Source: Emydura subglobosa (taxonomy: Eukaryota; Chordata; Testudines; Chelidae). Taken from it: a stretch of DNA of 64,000 nt. The DNA is taken from NCBI GenBank assembly GCA_007922225.1, contig ML680098.1, forward strand, positions 2,852,001 to 2,916,000, written 5' to 3'. Both the position numbers and the translations under genes were made by a program. The notes under the pieces are model-generated. The model made no database searches. It worked only from the letters and a program-made list of their open reading frames with translations, and was not told the origin of the DNA. Below, piece after piece: positions 11,988 to 23,460 of this stretch. Positions within the stretch are counted from its first letter, which is position 1, and every line of letters begins with the position of its first letter.

Positions 11988-12030
11988 CATAGATGATTAG
12001 GGTTGGAAGGGACCACAGGAGATACCATTC
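11988..12030 (-). mobile_element. CR1 LINE 3'-end fragment, antisense
   Basis: The + strand reads 'ATAGATGATTAGGGTTGGAA' followed by 'GGGACCACAGGAGATACC'. This is the reverse complement of the conserved 3' end of CR1 retrotransposons of birds, crocodilians and turtles ('AGGGTTGGAAGGGACC'). Only the last 40 or so bases are recognisable. Confidence 0.8.
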
Positions 12031-12237
12031 CCTACCTGTTTTTGTTCATTTACTGTTCTACAGCAGCCAACATGGCTTCTCTTTGTTGCTCTGTCTGTGC
12101 ACAGACACCCTGGATGATGTTGGCTGGAACATGCATATTTCTGGGACTAATGTTTGTGGCAGAGGGGGAATGGATACCTTATTTTGGGTATGTGTGGCCA
12201 AAACTATAACTGTTTTAGGGATTTGGCTACTTTACTC

Positions 12238-12264
12238 TTTTTTTTTTTTTTTTTTTTTTTTTTT
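12238..12264. repeat. T27 homopolymer
   Basis: An uninterrupted T run. It is one of many homopolymers of 17 or more bases in this intron. Confidence 0.97.
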
Positions 12265-12577
12265 GGCAAAGAAACGGAGAATTCCAGAAATTAAGGGTCT
12301 GGTTCTTGAATCCTTAATTAGGCAAAAATCTCAATAATATCCATGAGAAGTTGGCTTGAGTTTGTACTACAGAAGTGAGCCCCTAGTTATGCATTGTGGT
12401 TTATTTTTTCAAACTACTGGCCTTGGAAATATCTAGACCATTGTGTTTAAGATGTACGGCATTATCTCACAATCCACATTTATTCTTCTATTGTTTCATG
12501 AACCTCATTTGACTTCTTGGCATCTCTAGCAGTCTGGGGTATTTTGTTTTGTGGTATAGCTGAATATGACACAGACA

Positions 12578-12765
12578 ACAGCAAAAACAAAGAGTTCTGT
12601 AGCACTTTAAAGACCAACAAATTTAATTTCTGCAGGCATAGGCTTTCGTGGGATATCTACAGCCCATGTAAGCTTATGCCTGCAGAAATTAAATTTGTTG
12701 GTCTTTAAAGTGCTACAGAACTCTTTGTTTTTGCTGTATACAGACTGACATGGCTACCCCTCTGG
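12578..12765. mobile_element. Foldback (inverted-repeat) copy of a dispersed repeat
   Basis: The left arm (12578-12645) and right arm (12670-12737) are 68-bp inverse complements with essentially one mismatch, separated by a 24-bp loop. The arms contain 'AAAGAGTTCTGTAGCACTTT' and 'GACCAACAAATTTAATTT'. The right side continues into 'CAGACTGACATGGCTACCCC', the outer end of a widespread sauropsid repeat whose internal 'AAGCTTATGCC' is also present. The left arm lacks that outer part, so this is a rearranged head-to-head copy rather than a symmetric element. The family name is not assigned. Confidence 0.88.
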
Positions 12766-12884
12766 AACTTTTCAACAAACAGTGTTTTGACTGAGAGAGA
12801 AAGTGTTAGCTGATAATAGTAGGGGAAGCAATGTTGCATTTTCACGTCAAAGATGAATTTTTGCTAAACCCAAAGAGCTTAAAA

Positions 12885-12942
12885 TGCTTTTTTTTTGGGT
12901 GGTGGTTTTTTTTGTTTGGTTTTTTTTTTTGTTTTTTTTGGT
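12885..12942. repeat. T/G-rich low-complexity tract
   Basis: T runs interrupted by GGG, GTTTGG and similar. The lysine-rich minus-strand open frame here is an artefact. Confidence 0.85.
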
Positions 12943-13004
12943 TCATCTGAGTACCTGAGTTGGCCTTTTGCATTCTTTAGAATTGTAGCAGGGTATTGAA
13001 GGTA

Positions 13005-13310
13005 CACTAGAACCTCAGAGTTACCAACACCTCGGGAATGGACGTTGTTTGTGACTCTGAACAAAACATTATGGTTGTTCTTTTGAAAGTTTACAATGGA
13101 ACAGTGACTAAATACAGCTTTGAAACTTTACTATGCAGAAGAAAAATGCTGCTTTCCTTTTATTTTTTTAGTAGTTTTAACACCAGAATTGTATTGTATT
13201 TGCTTTTATTTTAATTTGGTGCCCGATTGCATACTCCCAGTTCCAAATGAGGTGTGTGGTTGACTGGTCAGTTTGTAACTCTTAAGTTCATAACACTGAG
13301 GGTTTTACTG
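13005..13310 (-). mobile_element. Tigger/pogo-like non-autonomous DNA transposon (306 bp)
   Basis: The ends are inverted repeats: CACTAGAACCTCAGAGTTAC on the left and AACACTGAGGGTTTTACTG on the right. TA lies on both sides (13003-13004 and 13311-13312), the expected target duplication for this superfamily. Internal 'ACCTCGGGAATGGACG' and 'GTCAGTTTGTAACTC' also fit. It is the same family as the split copy at 55105 but in opposite orientation, and has no transposase open frame. Confidence 0.9.
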
Positions 13311-13312
13311 TA

Positions 13313-15068
13313 CTGATATATACTTACAGTATAAGTACTTAGTATGAAACTCAGTAATTACATACTGAGAAACTTTCATTTGGTAAACAAGGCTATCAGT
13401 GGTCTTTTTGTATTGAGTATTGCTAGGATGAAATCTGAAATATGAATCTATCTTTCTGTGGTGGCTCTCTTCTGTAAATTTAGGTGAGAAAGCTTTGTAA
13501 ATGACTTGTGCAATTGCACATGACAAATGGCTTCTTTCCCCTCCCCTGCACTCCTTACCCAGGATATTAAGTGCCCTTTTAGTTCAGATCCAGAAGTACA
13601 CTCCCCAGATACTATGAAAAACACATGGAGGTGGAAAAGCATGTGTCTTCAACTCATACAAGGCTCCTTATTTTCTCCTTTACCGTGATGCCAGTAAGGC
13701 AGAGTTATGGAGCTATAAAGACAGTTATTTAAATATCAACTGGCTATACTAAACATAATTTCCCCCCCATTTTTTTTTTTGTGTTGCATTCTGTTTCATA
13801 AGAAAATTCATTGTATAAGAATGGGTGTATCATTCATTGTGTGGGAGAATTAAATTCTCTTCATTTTCCCTGTAAGTCTGCAGTGCAAGGCTACAATGTT
13901 TACTTTGTTGTTTTTGTACTAGATATATGTTCGGATTTCTCATGGGCATGCGAGCTCACATCTGAGGCTTGAAGTAGCTGACGTAGTGGATGTCTGAGTC
14001 CACCTCATTAAATGTGAAGAGTTCTATACATTTTTAAAAAGTTTTTTGCAGAGAGGGGCTTGAAGTAGCGTGCCCTTGAATTGAGTGAGTGATATTTTTA
14101 CTGACGTGTTCCTTCTTCCTTTTTGGAGAGATTTGGATTATTTTTATGGACTGTTGAAACAACTTTAATCAAATCGTTTTAAAATATCCCAAGAAGTTCA
14201 CTTAAATATGTACATGCAAAAGATACAATTTAAAAAAGAAAAGCCAAATGTTGCATAGGAACAAGTAACCAATTCCCCACTCTGCATAGCTGTAGCAGAG
14301 CAGGAGAAACCCTGATTATCCCTGAAAAAAGAGTTGTCATGTTATCTATGATGTCTAATACTAGCCAGCCTTAGAAATGTAGTACAGTGTAATGTAAGAT
14401 CATACTGTAGTTGATAACTCATGAAATGAAATGCTGTCATCACTCAAGATTATTCAGGATTTTAGTTTAAGCAGAAGTATAATTTGCAAATCTAGAACAA
14501 TAAGTGGAGAACCCTCAGATATTGCTCTTTTTATGTTGTTCACTTTATTGCCCACCAATATGCGTTTACTGCAATTTACATCGCTTTAAAACAATAGTCA
14601 GTCAGTTTGACCCAATGTTTTGAGAGTGCTGTCTGGTGTGTGAGTAAATAGAATGGCTAATACAGAAATTTGATGCTTAATTTCATCAGAAAATTGGGCT
14701 TTTGGCTACTTAAACATTTTGACAGAACATGACTGCTTTTCCATAAACACTTCTAAATGTTTTTAATTAGAAAACTGGAAGTTTGTTTTTTGTGGGAAAG
14801 TCCAATTGTTTTCTGCTGGGAAATTTCCCCAGTGGGGGGAAGGGGACAACACTCCATTTTCTAGCCAATTCTAGTACATACACATTCTGACCTTGTGCCT
14901 ATGCACCGTGAGTTTCACACAAGTCAGGTATTTGCACTTCTGGAAATGTTGAGACATCATGTGCTTCATGGCCAGTAAGACTAGATCTTCTCATTCAGGA
15001 AATGCCATTTTACTCATTATTTTGTCCCAATTAAGGATGACCGTGGACAATCATCAGTCTACGTGAGG
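13313..15068 (+). other. Intron 1 stretch without recognised features
   Basis: AT-rich non-coding sequence with short T and C runs near 13760-13780. No repeat or gene signature is recognised. Confidence 0.6.
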
Positions 15069-15605
15069 TAGGGTTGCCAGGTGTCTGGTTTTTTGACTGG
15101 AAAGCCGGGTTGAAAAGGGAACCTTCCAGTGTCCCGGTCATTAGTGCTGACCGGACACTAAAAGTCTGGTTACCTGCAGTAACCAGCCTCTGCTCCACTG
15201 GAGGGTTGTCAGAGCAGCAGCAATTGCTGCTGGAGCCTGGAGGAGCTGCTCTGTTTAACTGCTGGCACCTGATGGAAAGAACTGTCCAGGTCCCAGACTC
15301 AGCTCCGAACTAGGTACCGGTACTGCTGCTGCCACCCAGGGGTGAGGGGAGATCCTGTCCGCTCCACCCCTGCTGTGCCCAGATTTTCCTATCTTGGCCC
15401 CTTGCTCCGGGGACTGACCCACTGCTGTGCCCCTATTAGGCAGGCAGGCAGGCAGGCTTGGCGTCAGCTCCTCTCAGCTTGGCTCTGCAGGCTGTAGATG
15501 AGTCCCGGGGGAGATGGGAGCAAGTGATTGGGGGTCTGAGTGATGGAAGTGGGGCAGGAGGCAGGGCAAGAATGTTCAGTTTTCAGCTGTTAAAGTTGAC
15601 AACGC
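15069..15605. mobile_element. GC-rich DNA-transposon-like repeat (about 540 bp)
   Basis: The block is markedly GC-rich against its AT-rich flanks. It begins AGGGTTGCCAGGTGTCTGG and continues with 'AGTGCTGACCGGACACTAAA' and 'AGTCTGGTTACCTG'. It ends near 'AAGTTGACAACGCTAATG', which reads backwards as a diverged version of the start. I associate the 'AGGGTTGCCAGGTGTC' head with a common turtle repeat. A short (GGCA)n run lies at 15439-15455. The 79-codon frame inside is not a gene. Confidence 0.65.
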
Positions 15606-17565
15606 TAATGGGAGGTTAATTAATGTAACATGCTTTCATTTGGATGTGATACTACCATATTATGTTAATTCAGAACCCCTTTCTTACAAACTTTTTTGTT
15701 CTATTTTGTCTTTCATACCTGTCTTAAATATTGGAAAATTTTTCTGAAAAATTGTGAACTGGGACTATGTATTTAGTTGGTTCACCAGCAAAAGCCTGAC
15801 TGGTTTAGGTTAGATGTCCCTTTGCTGGTGTGACTAGCACCTGTCATGAGCAGTGCAGTGACAATATCTTCATGACACCCTTCCAGTATCAGTAGTGATG
15901 TCTTGTTTTGCAGAAGAAATGACCTTTTGATTTTGACAAGTTTTTAAAAAAAGAAAAAATCGTGACTGATCTGGGTGCAAGCAGGACCCTGCAGCAAAAG
16001 TTTTTGATTCTCCTAGCATCGCTGAGGGCACACCACCCATCCTCTGTTAGCACAGCTTTTGACAAAGTGGCTACAAGGTCATTCTTCAGGTAGTTTTTAT
16101 AACTAAGCAAGCATTTGTTTACTCATAAAAAAAAAAAAAAAGTCTTCCATCTTCCATGCACATCTCTCTGTGAGCTGAAATTACCATTTTAAACTGAGGG
16201 TGTTTGGGGGGGGAGGGGGAGTGCAGGTTTTGTGGTGTGGCGGTTTGCTTTGCTTTTGAAGAATTAATGAGGAATACTCCAACAAATGAATAATAGGAGC
16301 TCTGCAAACAGATACAATGTGTGAAGGGAGGTTTAATTTTGAACCTTAACACAGAGTCTGTTTGAGTGTGTTTAGCAAGAGAGCTCCATGGGAATAGGAT
16401 CAAAAGCAAAAGATGGCCATTTGATGACTGCCATTTGGCATCAGTCCCGTGCAGGTTGGCTGGCCTCAGAGGAGAGTGAGAAAACTGGCTGCTTCTTGCA
16501 ATGATTAAAATGTAGTAGCTGGATATGAAAAAGAGCCCAGGGGTTCATAAAACCCATCATCATACAGTTGCATAATAGGGTTTTCTTCACTCAGCGTCTG
16601 CATTTATTCAAAACCCACACTGATCAAATAAAGCTGAAGTTACATCGTTGGCTTTCCTCAAGCCCAGGATGTCATGTTTTGTCAATTTCTGCCTTTTGAG
16701 TGCTTTCCCCCAGCCTGAAAACTGCATTATGTTGTAGTGTGCTTGACTCAAGTTTTGTTTCATTCATCTAGATCCAACCTTAAGACTGTCAGCTTGGCCT
16801 GTGGAGAGATGGTAAAGACAGCCGGAGGGAGAGAGGGAGGGGTCAGGAGAAAACCATGTATATTCCACACTGCAGGAGAGTGGTATCCTGCTAAATGTAT
16901 TACAGCATTTTTACCCTGCAACAAGCATAGAAATAATTTGTATGAATAATTCCTAGTTGTTAACTTTCCTGTATTGTTGAGAGACTGGGTCACAAACAGA
17001 GCTGGGACAAAACTTTTTGGTTGAATAGTGAATTTGCAAAAAATGCAGTTTCATGGTGACCAAAACTATTTGCAGAATTTGACTCAAATTCCCTAATTAA
17101 AAAATAAGGAAACTTTTTTTTTGGTGGGGGGATGGGGGGAAAGGCGGGAAGAGTGGTTTGAATATGCTTAATAAATCATTGCAAAACGTTTAATTTAGAA
17201 ATGAAATGTTGATTCAAATTGACACTCAAATTTGAAAATATTGATTTGAATTGACCTGGATGAAGTGGTGGCTTTTGTTTTGCTTTTTGTTTTCTATTTT
17301 GGTGGGGGGGGGGAGGGAATTCAGTTTTAGTCTGGATTTTTTGTTTGGGTACTGAACCAAAAGAAAATCAATTATTTGCTCAGCTGTAGTCACAAATACC
17401 ATTTAGAATGGAGGCTTCAGCCATTCTGACCTTTGAAATCCAGTGATGAAATCTTGATGTTTTTGGTTTTAATACTACATAATACCGGGTGTTGGGTAAT
17501 TCCAGTACTTCTGACTAGGAATCTTACTTTAGTATTAAAAATTTCTGGTGTTCCCTTTCCAGGAT
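15606..17565 (+). other. Intron 1 stretch, possible old repeats
   Basis: Mostly unremarkable, with an A run near 16127-16141 and G runs near 16206-16220 and 17303-17312. The section 17000-17390, rich in 'AAATTTG' and 'ATTGAAATT'-like words, may be a very old repeat, but I cannot name it. Confidence 0.5.
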
Positions 17566-17652
17566 CCGATTCAGGAAAGCATTTAAACACATGCTTAACT
17601 TGATGTATGCCCATAAGTCCAATTGGAAGTCAATAGGACTTAAGTACATTCT
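17566..17652. repeat. Short palindromic dispersed repeat, copy 1
   Basis: It contains 'GATTCAGGAAAGCATTTAAA', 'CACATGCTTAACTT' and 'GAAGTCAATAGGACTTAAG'. This is the pattern of a dispersed amniote repeat built on 'AAGCACTTAAGCACATGCTT' and its inverse. Other copies lie near 20.5, 22.2, 39.8, 41.8 and 50.6 kb. Confidence 0.6.
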
Positions 17653-19797
17653 TACATTAATCATGTTTTCCCGAAGGGGGTCTCAGTCACTTTGTTCTGT
17701 TTTGCTCTCTCTTTTCTCATTGTCAAGATGACTTTTTCAAGTAGTAATAGGGCTTGTTGTGCAGATGTCATTTTAGCTTCCCTGATTTAATCTCTGGAAA
17801 GTGGTAGTGCTTCAAACTCTCCAAAAGGGTCACCCTTAGGTGAATTTTGGGTATCCTTGGTGGCAGGAAAACTCTTTTTTTTGCGTCATCTAGTGTTAAT
17901 TTAAAAAAAAGAAAATATGGCAGGGCTTTGTTTTTGTAACCCGAAAAGTGATTTTGTTTTGTTCATTTGTTCTGTACAAAACCATGCACCCTCTCTCCCC
18001 TTTCATCCTCCCCAAATTTAGCACAAAGGACTGAAGAAGAGTCTCTAGGTGCCTAGGTCTTACATTGCTTAGTGGATTAAGGCATTTAATAGTCGCTTAT
18101 TTCATATGGCACCCTTCATACAAGCATCCCAGAGTGTCTTACAGTAAGCATAAAATAAGTAGAGAGGAAAAACTGAACTAAACGTATTTTTTTTTTTTTT
18201 AAATGACTTCGATTTAAAAGCCGTAGAACCCCTGCACTTCTGCACTCAGTATTAAGCAATCTTGCAAAGTGGGTGCAGAGAAGTTAAAAGAAAACATTTA
18301 TAGGGAAGGTCATATTTTTTGTGTTCACTTGATATCTTTACATTAACAATAGCTGTAAAGCTCCTAATTCAGGTCATGAAACATTAATAGTGCAGGTAAG
18401 TGTGCATTAGACTTTTGCTTTTGAAAGTCTGACTTGTGGATTGAAGATTTAGATCATAGAACATGATACAGGTGAGGGATGTTGCTGTTCTTGCATTATT
18501 CTGGATAAATAGATCTGCATGCATCTGTAGCTTTTTTAAAAAGAGATTTATTTGTTTTGAACCTTCATAAATGCCTAAGGAAATAGGGCATGTGTTAAGG
18601 AACACTAATGCCAAGGTTGTTTATGGGTCATTGGATAGAGTTATTGAGCTGTGGGCTATGTGTGAAATGTCTTTGAACTAGCTATGGATGTAATTTCACT
18701 AGCTGATTGTCACACGTGTATTGTGAAGTTGTAACAAAACATTAGTTTTCTAACTAGGGATATACAGCCATGTAGTGATTGAATGCCTAAGTATTTTCAG
18801 CTTCACTTTTTGTCAAGGGTTTTCTGATGGTGCCAAAAAATGTTGATTCTCACTTTTTGAACATATAAGGAAACATGGATATAGGGGGATTAACCCTTTC
18901 TCCCCCAACTTTTTTAAGTGGTCTCAAATAACTTAACAAGTATACAGGGCAAGAATCATGGGAAATTTTTACTTGTATCTTTTTTTAACGTAAAATTAGT
19001 GTGAGAGTTTATTGAAATTCCTAATGGTGTAATAGCAGTTTAGGAATTTTGTGATCTTATTTAAACTGTTTTGAAAACAATATTTCTATTTTTTGTCTTA
19101 AAATCTGATAATACAATCTGGGAGAAACCAGCACAAATACTTATAAACTTGACTATTTGTATCAGTGGGGTTTCATTAGGTAGGGGTGAACTGCCTTGGC
19201 CAAAATAACAAAATGGTCCCTAAACATTTGTTCATGTCAGGAATGGAGCTTGAAGGCAACAATTTTTTTAATGTTCTGAAATTTCATACCTTCATTTGGC
19301 CAATTTATGTGTATGCATTATGATAATCTTTAATTACATGGTCACGTAATGTTTTTTCCTCTGGACAGAGGATGGATTGTGCTCTGGCTTTAAGTCGGGG
19401 TGTCAGGGAGGAGTCATGAGTAGGACCCTTGCCTCATTTGTTGCAGAAACTATGTAGTGAACGAGTCAAGAGACTTCAGGAAGAGCAAGGATGGTTTCAT
19501 TGTTAAGACAGTTGAATGCTGCCTTGGATTGTATTTCTGCCTCTGCCATGGAGTTCCTGTATAATTCTGGATCACTTAAATTGAGCTTTTCACAGTTGGC
19601 CACAAACGGTTCCTTTACTCGATGCCCAATTTGAGGCACTGGGGACTGATTTGTGTGAGTACTGAGCACTGATCACTGCAGCTGCAGACAGTGGGAGCTG
19701 TGCTTTGAACATAGCATTATAGAAAATTTGATAAGTATTCTGAGAAATCAGTTTTGAAGTGTCTCTGATGGGGCGCCCAAAACTAGTGGACACTAGA
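17653..19797 (+). other. Intron 1 stretch without firm features
   Basis: Non-coding AT-rich sequence. A phrase near 18105-18160 ('GGCACCCTTCATACAAGCAT' then 'CCCAGAGTGTCTTACAGTAA') resembles a dispersed repeat seen in several vertebrates but is too short to assign. Confidence 0.5.
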
Positions 19798-19935
19798 CCT
19801 TAATCTCCTTGTGCCTCAGTTTCCCCATCTGTAAAATAGGATAATGCTATCCCTTTGTCTCATATGGGAGTTGTGAAAATAAATTCATTAATCTTTGTGA
19901 AGCATTCAGATTCTACAGTGATTTGAAAAGCCCAT
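19798..19935 (+). repeat. MIR-like SINE fragment, sense
   Basis: 'TTGTGCCTCAGTTTCCCCAT' and 'CTGTAAAATAGGATAATG', followed by 'GGGAGTTGTGAAAATAAATT' and 'TTTGTGAAGCATTCAGA', follow the MIR core and 3' part in order. Confidence 0.85.
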
Positions 19936-20244
19936 GAGGGAGACTAATGTTATCCTGTGTTCAGGGCAGGGTTTGAATGTTATGCAGTACGTAAAGCAAC
20001 AGGCCACACTGAAGGATGAAGATTAAATGAAATATTAAATGCTCATCTTGCATTGAATTATGCTGGGGTGCTGTGAAGAAAATAGTATGTGATAATGTAA
20101 AGACTGATTCATAATATGTATACCCACAGGGGCTCAGATAATTTTAATTCTGGCAATTCTTAACTTTTTAATGGATAGTTTTGCTACCTTAATGCTCCTT
20201 TTAATGTTTTGTTATTATAACACACTATAGATAAGCATCTAAAC

Positions 20245-20394
20245 CAGTGGTTCTCAACTTATTTACCGTTGTGGGTCGCAAATGCAGCTGTTATGTGGGC
20301 CATATCCACACAATAGATATGCTACCGTATGGCCCTGAGGACATCACGTGGGCTGCAGCTGTGTACTGATTGGACTGCAGATTGAGAACCACTA
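20245..20394. mobile_element. Short hAT-like MITE (150 bp)
   Basis: The left end CAGTGGTTCTCAACTT and right end AGATTGAGAACCACTA are inverse complements over their core. Flanking octamers ATCTAAAC (20237-20244) and ATTTAAAC (20395-20402) match at seven of eight bases, fitting an hAT target duplication. It includes 'GTGGGTCGCAAATGCAGC' and a reversed 'GTGGGCTGCAGCTG'. No coding sequence. Confidence 0.9.
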
Positions 20395-20512
20395 ATTTAA
20401 ACTAAACCTGAACTGTGAATCTTACATAATTTTGACCTCGCTACTTGCTGATAGAAGTGCATCCTTGTAATAATGGCCTGTTACTTACCTCGTTTGTTAA
20501 TTTATAGTTGAG

Positions 20513-20590
20513 CCTGAAACGAGAATTCCTTACTTGTGTAATGAATCCTTTAAAGCTCCAGTTTAGCAAGGTACTTAAGCATGTGCTCAA
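20513..20590 (+). repeat. 78-bp repeat, left member of a nearby pair
   Basis: It runs from 'CCTGAAACGAGAATTCCTTA' to 'ACTTAAGCATGTGCTCAA'. It matches 22192-22269 with about five differences in 78 bases. The right half belongs to the palindromic 'CTTAAGCATGTGC' family, while the left half 'ATTCCTTACTTGTGTAATGA' is an extension seen only in this pair. Confidence 0.8.
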
Positions 20591-20804
20591 CACCACGTGA
20601 CACCGCCATCAGGCCATAGTGACTGGCTGGCATTGACCTTTGCTCCTATATGGAGGAAGAGGAGGAGGAAGGAGAGGAGAAAGAGCAGGGGGTTTTGTGA
20701 TCTGCCATAGCCACACAGCATTGCAGAACTCCGAACTCTCCTGCTTTACGAGAAATACAGTCGTCCAGTGGTAAAGGGGGAAAAAGATTGTATGTCTCAG
20801 AGTG

Positions 20805-20883
20805 GAAAATTGAGTGTTGGGATACTTATTAAAATTTTAATAAGTTAGGGGGTACTTGCTACTTAAAAGGTTGAGAAACACTG
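20805..20883. mobile_element. hAT-like element right end (partial)
   Basis: The sequence 'GGGGGTACTTGCTAC' leading to 'AAGGTTGAGAAACACTG' at 20867-20883 is a typical right terminus of the GGGGTAC-type hAT family. A matching left end is not clear, so the element is truncated or its start is decayed. Confidence 0.55.
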
Positions 20884-22191
20884 CATTAGATGACTAAGGA
20901 AATGTTGTGGGCATGAAATGCTGTAACAGATCAGGACTTATCTTTGTAAAGCATATGTGGGTTAGTTTGTTCAATTGCTTTATTCTCATGTATAGTTTTT
21001 ATATCCTTGAATTTTAAAATTCAGTAGTTTTTCTCAAAAACGATGTCTAACCTGAAAGCATCTTAAAGATGCAAACAAGCTTAAAACCAGAAAGCTTCAA
21101 AAGGCTTTTACCAAATGATCTAAACCTTCTTAACAAATCTGTACAAAAAACAACTCAGTGCAAAAATTAATCAGGGAAGTCTTCAACCACTCCCAGTGGG
21201 ATACTGCTGATGGACTTTGGCATTACACACTTCATCTAACTCCATCTGTATCCAGTTCTTCTAGGAATGATTTAAAATTTATTGTTGTATGAAGGAGAGA
21301 CTGTACACATAGCATTAATTAGTAAGTAACATCAACTTCCCAGAGAATGTTATGTCTGAAAAATTGGTTCCTAGGTTCAGTGATCACAGGGCAAAACAAA
21401 ACATTTTGATCTTCATTTCTTGAACGTTAGAAATTAATTCTATATATGTTAAAAAGTTCCCTTGATATCTCAGCTTATTTTCCCCTTTTCATCTTGCAAA
21501 AGCCTATTATTGTCACTTAATTAGCAGAAAGGAGCAAATAGAAGTCACATTTCTGTAATGGCAGTTAAATTTCAAAGGTTTGAATGTTGGGGAAAATACT
21601 GTGCTGCTTAGTTTGGTTCTCCGTTCTTAATGGGGCAAAAACTCTGTTGGTGGAACTGCTTGAGTAAAGACTACAGAATTGGGCACATACTGTTTTACTT
21701 AATATTAACTACAGATATTCTTTTTGGTAAAAACAAGACATTTTCTAAAAGCTTCACAAGTCTTGAATCTCCATATACATGTATTATCCTGGCTGCAATT
21801 AATCAGTGTTTTTAGAAGCAGTGGCATGGTAACTTGATTATTGACGGACAAAAGGGATCATTGCGTCCCTATTTAAGAAACTCGGGATATAGTGCTAGGG
21901 ATGACTGCCTGATTATGAATACTTGAGTTGGAACCTGTGCAAGTGATCAAAAAATTAATGTAAGGGCGGTGGTGGTTGGGCGGAGGAGAAGGACAATGGG
22001 TACTTTGTATGTTTGTTAGTTGATCTTTTTGAAAAGTGCTATGATGTGATTGCAAAATGGAAAACCGTTTTTACTGAACTATTTTTAGTCCCTTAAGTCT
22101 AATGCAGACGTGGTTCTAGTTCTTAGTGTGAAGTATAGATAAACTTAATAGGACACTTGTGTTTAAATAATATACTCTTTTCCCACATAAC
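20884..22191 (+). other. Intron 1 stretch without recognised features
   Basis: AT-rich non-coding sequence. Nothing recognised. Confidence 0.6.
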
Positions 22192-22335
22192 CCTGAAACA
22201 AGAATTCCTTACTTGTGTAATGAATCCTTTAAAGCTTCAATTTAGCAAGTTACTTAAGCATGTGCCCAACTTCAAATACAAAAGTAGTTCTTTTGACTTC
22301 AGTAGGACTGCTCATGTACTTAAAGTTGGGCATAA
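22192..22335 (+). repeat. Palindromic dispersed repeat with 78-bp paired segment
   Basis: 22192-22269 pairs with 20513-20590. After it, 'GACTTCAGTAGGACTGCTCA' and 'TGTACTTAAAGTTGGGCATA' form the inverse half of the 'CTTAAGCATGTGCCCAACTT' portion, so this copy is longer and shows the palindromic plan of the family. Confidence 0.75.
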
Positions 22336-22859
22336 ACAACTTGTTGAATCAGTTGTTAAAATAACTGAAAAAATAAAAATAACTTTCCACTACTTTTGCT
22401 TTGTCTTTGCACTTTCAATTGAACATTGAGAATAGACACTTAGTTTAAATTAACAGTTGCATACATTACAATAGTACCCCAATATTTGGTTTGTAAACGC
22501 TATAGGAAAATGGTTTTAAATGCGAACATCTTAATTGAATTAAGAAAAAAGTTCTGGAAACATTTCTCCAGTTACAGGCTTTGTAAATACAAAACCCCAG
22601 CATTTTGGGCCTCAGTCATTGAACTCTCTTCTCTTTGAAAAGCACTGTTTGTAAGTTAGAAAACCAAGTTGCCTCTTTTCCTTAAATTAATTCATGAGTT
22701 TCACTTCAGTGGGTTTTTCATTAGTGAACCATTTTTTCTACATTTTGAGATAGCAGTTCTGTGGAAAATTTGTATGTGAAGACTGAATCATGACGCGTAC
22801 ATACCTGGGAGCCAAATTAAGGTTGCACAGGCATTAGCTGCAGGAAAGAGCAATTGCAG

Positions 22860-23460
22860 GTAAAATCCTGCTTAGCCCTTAGAGCTGTGGGATGGAGCAT
22901 GCTCAGTCACTTCGTGGGGATGGTGCATGCACAGAGGAGCTATGTGCGGCTGGAGTGTAGCCAGTACAGATAAAATCTCTGGGGGAAAATTAGCTGCCAA
23001 ACTGATGTTCCTGAACCATTTGCAAAATGAGTTTTGTGGGTTCCCGCGCCGCGCCGCCCCCCCCCCCCCCCCCCACGAGGTTTATAAGTTGTCCAACTTT
23101 GAGCAAATTTTCATGGGGATGCCACAAGACACATCCCAGACATTAAAGTGACTTCTGTGCCAAATTTCAGTTCCCTTTTCCAAAGCTGGGAGGTGCTAGA
23201 TGATATTAATGAAACTGTTGAAACAATGCTTTTAACATGGGCAAAAAAATGTATTTTTCCCTTCATCTCATTCTCAGAAATGGCTGAATCATCATTTTTG
23301 CTGCAACATTCCAAAAATGTCAGCCTTAGGCAGACATATGGAAAATTTCATCCCACATGGTTTAAAGGTTGGCAAAGTTGTTAAAAGTAACTGAAAACAA
23401 GATCTTATAATGAGAAGTGTAGGGAAAGCTTAACTTTGAGCAAAGCTACCAGCTCCACTT
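22860..23460. repeat. Probable interspersed repeat carrying a C18 run
   Basis: The section holds 'GGAGCATGCTCAGTCACTTC', 'TTCTGTGCCAAATTTCAGTT' and 'GGAAAATTTCATCCCACATG', phrases I associate with a long turtle repeat of unclear class. A CGCGCCGCGCCG stretch leads into C18 at 23057-23074. The open frames on both strands are short and unrecognised. The assignment is from memory and the boundaries are approximate. Confidence 0.4.

Noticed and set aside
22925..23384. Overlapping frames spanning the C18 run
   Set aside because: They lie in a probable interspersed repeat. The Pro-rich part is the homopolymer, and no domain is visible.
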